This document shows, piece by piece, positions 1 through 9,478 of a stretch of 64,000 nt of DNA. The notes beneath the pieces were generated by a model, which saw only the letters and a list, made by a program, of their open reading frames with translations, did not search any database and was not told the origin of the DNA. This DNA is from Paenibacillus sp. FSL R10-2782 (lineage in GTDB: Bacteria > Bacillota > Bacilli > Paenibacillales > Paenibacillaceae): contig NZ_CP151951.1 in the NCBI RefSeq assembly GCF_038592985.1, positions 1,479,001 through 1,543,000 of the forward strand. Direction: 5' to 3'. How positions within the stretch are numbered: position 1 is the first letter of the stretch; each line of letters opens with the position of its first letter. The translations under genes and the position numbers were made by a program.

Positions 1-1
1 G

Positions 2-2857
2 GGTGGGGATGGAGCACATCTTCATTTTGAGGTTCGCAAGGATGGCGAGGATTTGAATCCCGAAGCTTTCCTGCGCGGGGAAAAATCCATACAATTGCCC
101 ATTCGATTGCTGGATACGGCTGTTCAGAATAAAAGTATATCTACTCCAACGGTGGAAGCTAGCGTCGTCGAATCCTACACGGAATATAGTATGGAAGCAT
201 GGGCTTATTATGTGAATCCCGCAAACTCTGAGGGTATTACCAGAGGCGGAACAGATGTACGGCAGTGGGAGGATTACAAAATTATCGCTGTCGATCCTTC
301 TGTCATCCCTTTGGGAAGTAAGGTTGAACTGCTGGTAGAAGGGAAAAATTGGGGCGAATATGTGGCTGATGATACGGCTGGCTCCACGAAGGGCAAGCGT
401 ATTGAGATTTTAATGGAAAATGCGGAGCAATGCCTTCAATTTGGGCGAAAACCTGTCATTGTGAAAATCAAGCAGTGGGGGGACGGAAGAACTCGCAGTG
501 CAAATTCGGAAGTAGATCAATCCGTTCCATCCTACCAGATCAACCGGACGACAGAAAAGGTATCGTATAGCAAGAATTTTACGGCCCATAAAACGAGTCT
601 GGACCATTTGAAATTTGTGGATATCGTGGGTGCCACTCAATTTTTCACCAATGAAACGCCTAATCAGGTCCGTAATGTTTTAGGTTTTCAACGAACAGAC
701 GGGGCAGGTCAGGTGAAGAAATTCACGTTTGTGCATGACTGGTTCAAGCCGGGGTGTTTAAGCTGGGCCTATGTTTCGGATATGGATATCCAGGACAGAG
801 TAGAGGTAAAGGTGGACGACCATGTAGTTGCCACCATTGAAGGGGTAAATGCTAAAAACGGATTGGCTTACCCTCCCTCTATTCCGGTGCCTGGTGGACA
901 CCACAAAATTGAATTTTCCATGTCGAATCCTTCCAAGGCGTCGAGAGGCAATTTCGGGATCACTTTTCTGAAAGCCAGAGAATTTGACGTGGAATCCCTC
1001 TCAGCCAAAACAGTCTGGACGTTCGAAGACCCGATGAGCACAACGAATGATTGGACTCCCGACCAGCAGGTAGTGGTGACAGATATGGGCAATCAGCAGA
1101 AAATATCCACTGCACGTGAAGAAGCTGGTATTGAACGGACAGGGAAGATCAGGAAATTTCCATTTACAATGCAATTCCGAATCAAGGCCGATCAGGGAAC
1201 ACAAGGGAAAATCATGGTGTCCAATGGCTCTAAAGCCTTTGTGGTCAAGGTCACAGATCAAGGAATTTCTACGAATGTCGGCTCCTATAGCCATAAGCAT
1301 GTGAGCGAGTACACCGACTATGTTGTAACCTGCCATAACGAAACAGATATGGATGTATATATTAAAAGTATACTTCCGGGCGGTATCGAACAATGGGAAA
1401 ATACCCGTGTACGCGGCGTATCCGAAGATGATACGACGAACAGACTTCGATTTTCCGTATCCAGCGGTAGTCTGTATATTGCAGAGGTTAAATATGCTTT
1501 TCATGATTACGCTATTGAGCAGTTTGCCACTCATATCGCAGATACGTATAAAGAAAAATGGTATGACGTCGGCGGGTTTCAGTATGAGAATACCGCTTCA
1601 CTGGAACGGGACGTGATGAACTGGGAGGTTCATTCTCACATGGACATGTCGTCGACTTCAGCCACCGTAACTTTAAATAATGCCAAAGGGATCTACTCCC
1701 CATCCTTGGAACGGTACGCTGCATTTTCGGATGGAAGGAAGCAGCCTCCTAACGAATTTACCTATTGGGAGGAGGGTGAGCGACGACATCTGATTAGTGA
1801 AGGAACTCCCATCCGTATTTATGCAGGTTATGGCGATGAGCTGGTACGTGTATTTACAGGCATGATCAAGGGTGAAATTGAGGAGGATGCCCAGAGAAGA
1901 ACGCTTACGTTTCATTGTGTAGACCGTTATGACATGCTGGAGGAATTTATATTTTATAAGGATATGATCTACCCTCCGGAGGAAGCGTATGCTGGGGACG
2001 GTGGCGCCTTTGCCTGGATGAAATCCAGTATTGTAAAGGATATTGCAGTTGCAGCCGGGCTGGATTCGTGGCGTGTACACGGTGAAGACTGCCAATACCC
2101 CAATTTGGATATAGACGAAACGGTATATGTGGATGTGAAGAAGGACAAGCACGCCTACATGAGATTTGATCCCGAGACAGGGGAACTCCAGACGATTCCC
2201 AAGGATCAAAAATGTATGAAGACAACCGAAGGCTGGAAAACTCCTTTCGTAGCAACGGTATCCTTCAAGGCTGGGACAAGGGCATCAGATGCTATGCAAT
2301 CACTCATACAGGATTTGCCTTATGATGTCAGATGCGATCGTTACGGAACGTTTACACTGAAACGAATGAATTTTCTGGATACCCCGGATTGGGACCAGGT
2401 AGCGCGCTCCAAATGGGAATTTACAGAGGATCATTTGCTTGAAATGACGTCTTCTACCGACTACTCGCGTGTTCGCAACCATCTGATGATTTCTGGTTCT
2501 GCGGGGTTAACAGAGCATTTTCTGGATAAAAGCCTGATTGTGGCCACCAAAGGGAATATGAGAACCGCTGGATTACAGCTACCATGGATTGAAGAACAGG
2601 GTGGAGCATCCATGCGTGATCTCAAGCAGCAGATAGCGAATAAAGTATTTTTTGATATGAAAAGACAAGCCCGCACCAAAAACATTGTCATTCGCGGCAA
2701 CCCGCTCATAGAGCTTTTGGATGGGTGTTATGTGTATGACAACCATACCTGTAATGCAGGATATTATCTGATCAAGGGCAACCGGCTGGTCGGTGATGAA
2801 TGCGGTATGGTCAACTATCTGGAGCTAACCTGGTCCGCTCTTCCTGCAACATCCTGA
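2..2857 (+). CDS. Phage tail lysin / baseplate hub protein (M23 end + 3D domain), 5' partial
   Basis: The reading frame is open to the left edge, so the gene starts before the window. The TTG at 53 is an internal leucine codon. The first codons read GDGAHLHFEV, the C-terminal signature of M23 (LytM) zinc endopeptidases. Nucleotides about 190-475 encode a 3D domain (AWAYYVNP, AVDPSVIPLGS, ADDTAGSTKG), a murein lytic fold related to MltA. The third conserved acidic residue is Glu (RIEILM) where Asp is usual. The remaining 750 or so residues look like a tail hub or baseplate protein. By family knowledge this would be a virion-associated enzyme that opens peptidoglycan during tail contact. It is the last gene before a terminator. 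The lysin domains are secure; the hub role is inferred. Confidence 0.85.
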   Translation, partial: GGDGAHLHFEVRKDGEDLNPEAFLRGEKSIQLPIRLLDTAVQNKSISTPTVEASVVESYTEYSMEAWAYYVNPANSEGITRGGTDVRQWEDYKIIAVDPSVIPLGSKVELLVEGKNWGEYVADDTAGSTKGKRIEILMENAEQCLQFGRKPVIVKIKQWGDGRTRSANSEVDQSVPSYQINRTTEKVSYSKNFTAHKTSLDHLKFVDIVGATQFFTNETPNQVRNVLGFQRTDGAGQVKKFTFVHDWFKPGCLSWAYVSDMDIQDRVEVKVDDHVVATIEGVNAKNGLAYPPSIPVPGGHHKIEFSMSNPSKASRGNFGITFLKAREFDVESLSAKTVWTFEDPMSTTNDWTPDQQVVVTDMGNQQKISTAREEAGIERTGKIRKFPFTMQFRIKADQGTQGKIMVSNGSKAFVVKVTDQGISTNVGSYSHKHVSEYTDYVVTCHNETDMDVYIKSILPGGIEQWENTRVRGVSEDDTTNRLRFSVSSGSLYIAEVKYAFHDYAIEQFATHIADTYKEKWYDVGGFQYENTASLERDVMNWEVHSHMDMSSTSATVTLNNAKGIYSPSLERYAAFSDGRKQPPNEFTYWEEGERRHLISEGTPIRIYAGYGDELVRVFTGMIKGEIEEDAQRRTLTFHCVDRYDMLEEFIFYKDMIYPPEEAYAGDGGAFAWMKSSIVKDIAVAAGLDSWRVHGEDCQYPNLDIDETVYVDVKKDKHAYMRFDPETGELQTIPKDQKCMKTTEGWKTPFVATVSFKAGTRASDAMQSLIQDLPYDVRCDRYGTFTLKRMNFLDTPDWDQVARSKWEFTEDHLLEMTSSTDYSRVRNHLMISGSAGLTEHFLDKSLIVATKGNMRTAGLQLPWIEEQGGASMRDLKQQIANKVFFDMKRQARTKNIVIRGNPLIELLDGCYVYDNHTCNAGYYLIKGNRLVGDECGMVNYLELTWSALPATS

Positions 2858-2886
2858 TTTGACGCTATGATCTATAAATACAATCC

Positions 2887-2934
2887 AAGGAAATGGCATT
2901 ACGCAGCCTGCGTTAATTGTCGTTTCCTTTTTCT
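2887..2934 (+). terminator. Rho-independent terminator after the tail lysin
   Basis: AAGGAAA (2887-2893) pairs with TTTCCTT (2923-2929), and an inner ACGCAG/CTGCGT pair extends the hairpin. A T-rich run follows. The 3' arm contains the GTTA element of the next promoter, so the transcript end and the new start overlap. Confidence 0.7.
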
Positions 2935-2942
2935 TATATTGA
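2912..2942 (+). promoter_or_regulatory. Candidate element promoter, copy 1 (GTTA-N17-CTTATATTGA)
   Basis: GTTA at 2912 lies exactly 21 bases before CTTATATTGA at 2933-2942. Two further intergenic sites in the block have the same two words at the same spacing (16517/16538 and 24580/24601). TATATT resembles a -10 box and GTTA lies where a -35 would be. The distance to the TTG start at 2965 is 22 bases. The promoter role is inferred from conservation and position. Confidence 0.55.
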
Positions 2943-2964
2943 AGGGGAAGGTGAGGTGTAAACT

Positions 2965-3384
2965 TTGGAGAACCAGAATTTTACGAACTCTAACGAGGTA
3001 TTTCCGATTATTGATCTGATTCGACGTGAAGTACGTAAGGAAAGGATACATGCGGGTCAGACGGACGACTTGTTGGAAAAAAAGGCTCAGGAGGAGCCCA
3101 ATGTCATTACCATCGATGTAGCCCGTGAAATGCTTCAATATCCTGCATTGGTAACGTCAGTGCTATACACCTATGATAATGGCTTGCTGGAACGGCTAAC
3201 GCTGTACCGGGATGATCTGTTGCAAGTGACCGGATTTTTTATTGAATTTGAAGCCTCCACAACCCTGAATGCAGAAATGGAGGAAGAGGCTGACATTCCA
3301 TTGTTAAACGCTATACGGGGAAGCATTATTCGTGAACATGGCTTGTTCAAAAATTTGACTCTTGATTATGTAAGGGCGGTGTAG
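2965..3384 (+). CDS. Small phage structural or assembly protein, 139 aa
   Basis: The start is TTG, with a GA-rich ribosome site (GAAGGGGAAGGTGAGG) upstream. No known domain is recognised. The protein is acidic and helical in its N-terminal half (IDLIRREVRKERI, DDLLEKKAQEE) and has a beta-like centre (VLYTYDNGLLERLTLYRDD). It is the first gene after the terminator/promoter region at 2887-2942, and the next gene starts 4 bases after its stop, so the two are probably translated together. Position suggests a minor tail or baseplate component. Function is unassigned. Confidence 0.6.
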   Translation: MENQNFTNSNEVFPIIDLIRREVRKERIHAGQTDDLLEKKAQEEPNVITIDVAREMLQYPALVTSVLYTYDNGLLERLTLYRDDLLQVTGFFIEFEASTTLNAEMEEEADIPLLNAIRGSIIREHGLFKNLTLDYVRAV

Positions 3385-3387
3385 TCG

Positions 3388-3774
3388 TTGTCCAGTGGTG
3401 CTAATTTTGCAAGCTATATGGTAGGTGGGCGTTTGGACCCGCCTTTTATGCCAACGAAGACCCAACCGTACATTGTGGGCAATCGGATTGAATCCAGAGG
3501 AATTGGCAAGGTAGAAAGCACAATGAAAGTCAGTCATGATTGCGAGCTGCTTGCGGTAGCTGTGGGAGCATCCTTTTATGAGTCCAGCGATTATTGGAAC
3601 CTGTATGTGGGGGATAAGCTGGTATGCCAACGTATCTTCACGAAGGATCTGCCTGAAGGGATGTATTTTACAGCCGTTATTCCTTGTCCGACAGGGACTG
3701 AATTTCGTTTTGAGTTTTTTAATGAAGGCGGCAGGAACAAGGATATATGGGTGAATTATCAAATGCTTCAATAG
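3388..3774 (+). CDS. Small beta-rich particle protein, 128 aa (paralogue A)
   Basis: The TTG start lies 4 bases after the upstream stop. The N-terminal motif YMVGGRLDPPFMPTKTQP and the later pattern DYWNLYVGD, V-CQRIFTKDLPEGMYFTA and FRFEFFNEGG all recur in the 138-aa protein at 26167. The two are therefore paralogues placed at opposite ends of the block. The composition suggests a compact all-beta fold, such as a decoration, fibre-attachment or baseplate spike protein. No enzymatic motif is seen. The next gene follows after 17 bases with an AAAGGAGGTGA ribosome site. Confidence 0.6.
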   Translation: MSSGANFASYMVGGRLDPPFMPTKTQPYIVGNRIESRGIGKVESTMKVSHDCELLAVAVGASFYESSDYWNLYVGDKLVCQRIFTKDLPEGMYFTAVIPCPTGTEFRFEFFNEGGRNKDIWVNYQMLQ

Positions 3775-3791
3775 AAAGGAGGTGAAACATC

Positions 3792-6110
3792 ATGCCAGAT
3801 GATAGTCCTTGGCTGGAAATGCTCGTTAACGAGGATCAGCTATTGAGCCAAATCGTTACCCTGTGCTCTCAAAATGGATGGGATATTGTGGATGAATTTC
3901 ATAAGGTCGTCTATTCGAGCCGACTGTCCAAACCCACGATTCAGCGCTTCTCTCTTCCACTCGTCAATTCCTATGTAGATATTCCCAAGCTTGCGCATAA
4001 GGGTAACTACTTTGTGTATTTGGATGGCGAGCTTATGCCTTCTTCCTATTATTCAGCAGAAGAGAAAAAGGATGACGGACAACGTATTAGCTTTGCGCCA
4101 GAGGTTTCAGGAGAGGTGGTTGTTTATTATAGCGACCTGAACGGCTCAGAGGAGTTTGAATTTGTTGTAGCCAAGCATTATATTTTGCGAAATGTATCGG
4201 GGCATCTTTTTGGCATGGCTATGCTGGGAAGTGTGAAGGAAAAGCTGCACAATACAGGCTCAAAAATCCCGTTTGCTATTCGCAGGAACCATGCCGGCTG
4301 GGGAACACAGCTGGAGCCGCAATCTGACGGTATATTCTCTTGGGCTGTCCAGAAGATCGAAGAGGACAATCTGTATGAGCGTCATACGATGTATTTTTAT
4401 CAATTGGAAAAGTTCGTGAATACGAGCAGAATGATTGTAGGCTGGGAACAACCTGCTGATTTTAAAAGGCTCGCTTTGGATGTGGAGATTCAATCTTCTA
4501 TGTGGGGGCTGCACGATGAGACCCAGGCGCTTCAGTTGATGATCACGCATCAATTCCCTCAATTTTACCAATCTCCTTACGTCGCTTCGCGGACACGTAT
4601 TCCGCAACTGGATCGCTATGAACAGGTAGCCTCCATGAATGTGAAATTTACGAACTGGTGGCAGGACAGCAAGGTCCAGCTTAGAGGCTACGTGGATGGA
4701 AAGTCTGCCATGCTGGTTTTGCTGGCAGATACAGCACCTGCCTGGGAGCGTAATGCAGTACCTTCGATTCCGATTTATATGGGCGATTTTGATATCAAGG
4801 GCAATACCCATTCGATAATGAACGAGAGTTGCGTTTTTGAATTGAATGGCGGTGAGGAATCTCGCAAAGCAACCTTTTTCTCGGATAGTCCAATGGTTCA
4901 TATCGGGTCGACGATGAAGGTATGGTTATCAGGAGAGGTGGCTGCGGAATCAAACTATATTTCTCTACGTATTGCAGGTCAGGAGCTTGTAAAGCTACGA
5001 ACCACGGAAGCCCACACCCCCGTCCAGTCCAGAGATCAGGCAGAGTATCTTGGAGAGTTTTCTCTATACGGAATTGATGGTAAAAATTCATTGGATTTGG
5101 AAGTGTTCGCTTCTTCCGGAGTTAATGGTTTTAGTCCTGTTTCCGCAAGAGTCTGGGTGGAGCTTCAAATCTATACAGAAAACGCGGGTGCTACAGCCGT
5201 TCTATTCGCAGGAACTGCATTTGCAAAAGACGGTCTAAGCTTAGAGAGTGCGCTCAGTCAATCGGCCCGGTTTGACTATGATGATGCCGATCCCAAACGT
5301 CATCAGGAAGTGCTTATGCCGATGTTAAAAGAATATCCTGCTCATCCGAGTAACGGTATTGATTCTGTCATGGTCAAGAGAACAAAGTATGGTGCGCGTT
5401 ATCAATCCTACTATTTTGCCTGGACTGTTCCGTCGAACAGGATGCCTCCCTTGCGGGAGGACACAACTGGAGCCAAGCACATCCGAGCCTGGAACAATAG
5501 CGATATGAGCAATGCCTATCATTATCAGTTTAATCCATCTCGATACACGGAGAAGGTACATTCTTCGAGAGCTTTATTAATCCATCCGGAAGATGGTACG
5601 CACGGAACACTACGAAATGTTATTTTACTGTCGCCCCTAACTATAATGAACGGGGATGAGCTGGAGGCCGTTGATGAATACTGCACCGATGGAGAGGGTC
5701 CTAAGCATCAGACGTATTCTTATTATCTGACAGAGGGCATATCACCATTGACCAAGCGAGCAGCGACACCTTATCGACCAGCGGGTATCGGTATTCTGAA
5801 GGCTGGAAATCTTCGAAGGCCAGAAAAACGGTTACCTATTTCGCCGCCTACGCTCGTTGTATCCCTGACTCCGTCCCATATTTCTGTCCATGCTGGGGAG
5901 GGAGTGGAATTGATGTCTTCCTATAACAAGCATTCTCCGGTATTGATCTCCAACTGGTTTGCTTCAGGTGGTGCGAATCCAGAAGGCCATACGGTGAATA
6001 ACGCCCGCTTTACTTTTCATAAAGAGGGGAAGTATACCGTAACCTTTACCTTAACGAATGAGCTGGGGCAGACAGGAACGGCGACAGCGGACATTACCGT
6101 AGTTAAGTAG
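3792..6110 (+). CDS. Phage structural protein, 772 aa, first of three tandem paralogues, with Ig/PKD-like C-terminus
   Basis: ATG start with an excellent AAAGGAGGTGA site. The N-terminus (DQLLSQIVTLCSQNGWDIV) resembles the start of the next gene. A beta module at about residues 55-115 has the form NYFVYLDGELMP...YY, a type common in tail proteins. The C-terminal half shares with its neighbours LMPMLKEYP, GARYQSYYFAW, FNPSRYTEKVHSS and GIGILKAGN. The last 85 residues or so (TPSHISVHAGEGVEL...GKYTVTFTLTNELGQ) look like a PKD/Ig fold. This protein alone has a 200-residue central insertion. It is probably a baseplate wedge or fibre component; the exact role is unknown. Confidence 0.65.
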   Translation: MPDDSPWLEMLVNEDQLLSQIVTLCSQNGWDIVDEFHKVVYSSRLSKPTIQRFSLPLVNSYVDIPKLAHKGNYFVYLDGELMPSSYYSAEEKKDDGQRISFAPEVSGEVVVYYSDLNGSEEFEFVVAKHYILRNVSGHLFGMAMLGSVKEKLHNTGSKIPFAIRRNHAGWGTQLEPQSDGIFSWAVQKIEEDNLYERHTMYFYQLEKFVNTSRMIVGWEQPADFKRLALDVEIQSSMWGLHDETQALQLMITHQFPQFYQSPYVASRTRIPQLDRYEQVASMNVKFTNWWQDSKVQLRGYVDGKSAMLVLLADTAPAWERNAVPSIPIYMGDFDIKGNTHSIMNESCVFELNGGEESRKATFFSDSPMVHIGSTMKVWLSGEVAAESNYISLRIAGQELVKLRTTEAHTPVQSRDQAEYLGEFSLYGIDGKNSLDLEVFASSGVNGFSPVSARVWVELQIYTENAGATAVLFAGTAFAKDGLSLESALSQSARFDYDDADPKRHQEVLMPMLKEYPAHPSNGIDSVMVKRTKYGARYQSYYFAWTVPSNRMPPLREDTTGAKHIRAWNNSDMSNAYHYQFNPSRYTEKVHSSRALLIHPEDGTHGTLRNVILLSPLTIMNGDELEAVDEYCTDGEGPKHQTYSYYLTEGISPLTKRAATPYRPAGIGILKAGNLRRPEKRLPISPPTLVVSLTPSHISVHAGEGVELMSSYNKHSPVLISNWFASGGANPEGHTVNNARFTFHKEGKYTVTFTLTNELGQTGTATADITVVK

Positions 6111-6150
6111 TAAAGAACACAATCGTAGTTCAAAGAAAGGGGAGAAACAA

Positions 6151-7575
6151 ATGTCATTCATTGATACGACAGCAGCAGCATTTACTCCAAAAGTAACGGA
6201 AGCGGACCTACAGCCCCGTTTGGGAGAGTTGCTGGCTACCGCAGGCTGGAAAGTTGCAGCCAATTATAAAAGGGTCATCTTTGACGCCAATATTACCCAT
6301 CCTTCAGATGTAGTGAGGAATTATACAAATTTCCGGATTACGGTAGCCGAGCATTTTATATATTCCAATAAGGATAATCAAAGCTTCGGTATCGCTATCG
6401 CAGGAACATGGTACCCTCGATTGGCTGATTATGTGAAGCGTCCGGATAAAGACACCTACAAGCAGTTTGGGGAATGGGCAACAAATGAATTCCGCAAATA
6501 CCGACTTTCCCATACTTTATACGTGTACATGCTGGAGGATTTGAAAGGATTGAAACCGGATGGTTCGGATGTTGTACTGGCCTGGAATGATAATTCTGAG
6601 GCTGGACAGCTTCGAGCAGCGTTAGATATTGAAGTAGAGGAATCAGCCTGGAAAACAACGGCTAGCGGTCCTATGTTTACGGTGACCAAAGCAGAGGGCG
6701 CTCGTATGCAGTCTCCGATTATGCAAGCAGGTCTGCGCTACAAGCTGATGGAGTCTTATTACAACAACTCTTTTAACTACCCTGTCCAAAACACAAATTG
6801 GTGGAGTGACTCTGAAATTTCCGTGAAAGGGACTCTTTCAGACACTAATTTCTTTTTTACCATTCAGTGTGATAATGTACCAGCTCCAGAAAACAATCTG
6901 GTTCCGATCATTCCACTCTATTTTGGCAAGCTGGACCCCGTCGAGGAAGGAGATAACGTTTACGCCTTATTCGCAGGAACGGTTCCAATCAGGGATACGG
7001 TGAATGGAGTCGCTACGTATGACTTTGACGATACCACCACCAGACAACCTCATATTATGCCTTTATTAAAATCATATCCCAACTTTCCAGCTAATGGTCT
7101 GGATAATATCATGGTTAATCGCGCCAAGCTGGGTGCGAGATATCAAGCCCATTATCTTTCCTGGAATTCGCCACCTAATCTCATGCCGCCAGCTAGAACC
7201 TCTGTTGACGGTAAGAAAGATTACCCGCGAGCCTGGAATCATGCCGAAAATCCTTTGTACAAATACACTTTCAATCCTTCTCGATACAGTGGGAAGGTGC
7301 ATACTTCCAAAGTATACGTTATTCATCCCGAGGAGGGTGTGCGGGGCACGTTAAAAGATGCGATCTCCTTAGCTGCCTTTTCGTTTAATGCCAACAAATT
7401 AAGAGTCAAGCGGGCCAACTGTCCTGATGAATTTGATGTATACCGTTACTTCTTGATAGAGGGAATTTCCCCACTGACCAAAAAACCGGGTACTCAATTC
7501 AGATCCGCGGGCATCGGCTTGTATGTGAACACTGTAGATGATGAAGGAAATGAAATAAAACCAACTACCCTGTAG
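6151..7575 (+). CDS. Phage structural protein, 474 aa, second tandem paralogue
   Basis: ATG start with ribosome site AAAGGGGAG. This is the minimal form of the three paralogues. The N-terminus (LQPRLGELLATAGWKVAANYKRVIFD) matches that of the 772-aa neighbour. Shared blocks then appear in the same order: NWWSDSEISVKG, YALFAGTVPI, IMPLLKSYPNFPANG, GARYQAHYLSWNSPPNLMPP, FNPSRYSGKVHTSK, IHPEEGVRGTL and GIGLYV. The Ig-like tail and the central insertion of the first paralogue are absent. This suggests a common core of about 450 residues, with other modules added by its neighbours. No catalytic motif is seen; a structural role is inferred from context. Confidence 0.65.
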   Translation: MSFIDTTAAAFTPKVTEADLQPRLGELLATAGWKVAANYKRVIFDANITHPSDVVRNYTNFRITVAEHFIYSNKDNQSFGIAIAGTWYPRLADYVKRPDKDTYKQFGEWATNEFRKYRLSHTLYVYMLEDLKGLKPDGSDVVLAWNDNSEAGQLRAALDIEVEESAWKTTASGPMFTVTKAEGARMQSPIMQAGLRYKLMESYYNNSFNYPVQNTNWWSDSEISVKGTLSDTNFFFTIQCDNVPAPENNLVPIIPLYFGKLDPVEEGDNVYALFAGTVPIRDTVNGVATYDFDDTTTRQPHIMPLLKSYPNFPANGLDNIMVNRAKLGARYQAHYLSWNSPPNLMPPARTSVDGKKDYPRAWNHAENPLYKYTFNPSRYSGKVHTSKVYVIHPEEGVRGTLKDAISLAAFSFNANKLRVKRANCPDEFDVYRYFLIEGISPLTKKPGTQFRSAGIGLYVNTVDDEGNEIKPTTL

Positions 7576-7612
7576 TGTAGCTTGGAAAATCTAATCGTAG
7601 AGGTGATTGATT

Positions 7613-9448
7613 GTGTCGTGGTTTGATGGAGATGCTACTTTTCAACTGTTTCCGCAGGAATTGGAGAAACAATTCAATGCTCATGGCTGGAACACGTTTA
7701 TTAAATACCGGGCCGTAACCGGGAACCCTAGAAATACGGCGACCAAATTCGCTGACGTTCGATTGTTCAGATCCACAGGCAGTGACGGTCAGATACGTAA
7801 TTTCGGCATGGCTTTTGGTTACGGTGGAACGGTCAAACAGCCGGGAGAGATGGACTTTATCTCACAAAACTCCATGCTTGGAGAGGCACAGCGGGTACAA
7901 GGTAGTGACACGCAATTGCAGGTCGTCGTACGTCCTGTAGAGGCGGACTCGGAGATGCTGTATAAGAATGGCGTATTCGTTCAGAAGACAGAATATACCT
8001 TTGAACCTTACAGTGGCGTGTTTAAGCTAAATAAAGCTGCACTGGCAAGCGATCAATTTACCGTATCCTATGCACCTGCTGCTAATGCTCCAAGTCTGCC
8101 CAAACGTTTATTTTTCTTTACCTTCGATGATGTACGCTCGGAAAAAATTGTAGAAGCTGTAAATAACGGAGTAAGGGTAGGCGATCCTGAATCCCTTCTT
8201 CCTGACGGAAATGGAACTCGTCGAGAGTTTAAAATACCTGCTGACACGACCATCAAGGCAGGAAGCGTCCGGTTATATATTAACCAGGTAGAGGTTTCTC
8301 CTACCGATTTTACAGTTGACTACGATACCAATACGATTAAAATCCCAACCACGGTTAAGGCACCGGACGCCGGTAGTGAGCTTCACGCTTCTTATATCAG
8401 GGTGTTGGCGGGTACGGGAACAGAAATGATTAATTTCGGGGATGTGACTACCCGGAACTTTGACCCGGATTCCGGAGCAAGCTTAATGGACGCTGTATAC
8501 TCCTGCATATACTATATCTATCCTTCGTTGCCTACAGCGTTGTCCTTTACTTCACTGGATAATTATACTCGCGGCTGGCAGCGTGATTCCAGCATCTATT
8601 ATTGGGGGAACTTCAACAAAGACCGCATTGTCATGTTTCTGCGTCCTGACCCTACCTCGGGTCCTGAGAACACATACTTTGCACCACTTTACATTGGCAA
8701 AATGACCACGCTGGGCAAATCGCCAAGAAAAAATCACGTGCTGATTTCCGGATGCCGGGAAAAGGACGAAGTGAAATGGAAAAAGGATATGAAGCTGGGT
8801 GCCACCTACGTAGACTATGGACTGAATACCTCGAACGGTAACAGCTCTGTACAGCTTCAACAGTCTATTGGCGGAACGTATTACCAGCAGCATTATCTCG
8901 CTTTTATTACACATGACAAGCAGGTGGACGCGGGTGAGTCCCGGTTCAATCCTTCGGTCTACAGCGGAAAATACCATATTTCTCCTATGTATGTGGTTCA
9001 TCCCAATGACGGCTTTGTCGGTAAGCTGGATGAGTGCTATGCTGTTCATCCGAAAAATATCTCTCAGCTCGATGAGCTGGAGGTCGTAGAAACGACAGAT
9101 CATGAAATTCTGGGCACAGGTAATGGGAAAAATAAGGTGTTCCATTTATCTCATCAGCCTTCATTAAAAGATGATGGTACACCCTTCAATCTGGTGATCA
9201 AAGTCAATTGTGTCGAGGCCAAATTCGGCACGGATTACACATTGGATCTGGAAACCAAGCAAATCATGTTCCTGGACGGTAAAGCACCGAAGGCGGATGA
9301 AGAGGTTCTGGCCACCTATGAGTACAAACAGATTTACCGTTATACCTTGGCGGATACACCTGTGAGTCCGTTTACACTGGCTACCATCAGTCCATTCGCT
9401 CCAATCGGCTTGGGTATTCTGAAGGAAACGCTTGTTAAGAACAGTTAA
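7613..9448 (+). CDS. Phage structural protein, 611 aa, third tandem paralogue with beta-module insertions
   Basis: The GTG at 7613 is preferred. AGAGGTG lies 7 bases upstream, while the alternative TTG at 7607 touches the ribosome site. Core motifs match the two preceding genes (SYSGKYHIS-type FNPSVYSGKYHIS, YVVHPNDGFVGKL, GLGILKET). Three inserted modules share the plan GNGTRREFKIP, V-LYINQVEV, DFTVDYDTNTIKI, ending in an aromatic-rich strand. They sit at about residues 110-160, 200-260 and 500-575. Such modules are frequent in phage tail and fibre proteins. The protein is probably part of the baseplate or the fibre base. The ribosome site of the next gene starts 12 bases after the stop. Confidence 0.65.
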   Translation: MSWFDGDATFQLFPQELEKQFNAHGWNTFIKYRAVTGNPRNTATKFADVRLFRSTGSDGQIRNFGMAFGYGGTVKQPGEMDFISQNSMLGEAQRVQGSDTQLQVVVRPVEADSEMLYKNGVFVQKTEYTFEPYSGVFKLNKAALASDQFTVSYAPAANAPSLPKRLFFFTFDDVRSEKIVEAVNNGVRVGDPESLLPDGNGTRREFKIPADTTIKAGSVRLYINQVEVSPTDFTVDYDTNTIKIPTTVKAPDAGSELHASYIRVLAGTGTEMINFGDVTTRNFDPDSGASLMDAVYSCIYYIYPSLPTALSFTSLDNYTRGWQRDSSIYYWGNFNKDRIVMFLRPDPTSGPENTYFAPLYIGKMTTLGKSPRKNHVLISGCREKDEVKWKKDMKLGATYVDYGLNTSNGNSSVQLQQSIGGTYYQQHYLAFITHDKQVDAGESRFNPSVYSGKYHISPMYVVHPNDGFVGKLDECYAVHPKNISQLDELEVVETTDHEILGTGNGKNKVFHLSHQPSLKDDGTPFNLVIKVNCVEAKFGTDYTLDLETKQIMFLDGKAPKADEEVLATYEYKQIYRYTLADTPVSPFTLATISPFAPIGLGILKETLVKNS

Positions 9449-9478
9449 CCTACAGGGTTAAAGGAGGTCGGCGGTGAC

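Noticed and set aside
1001..1534. 177-aa reading frame on the minus strand inside the tail lysin gene
   Set aside because: It lies fully within a plus-strand gene with recognised domains, has no ribosome site and no recognisable domain. The same applies to the many other opposite-strand frames below the structural genes.
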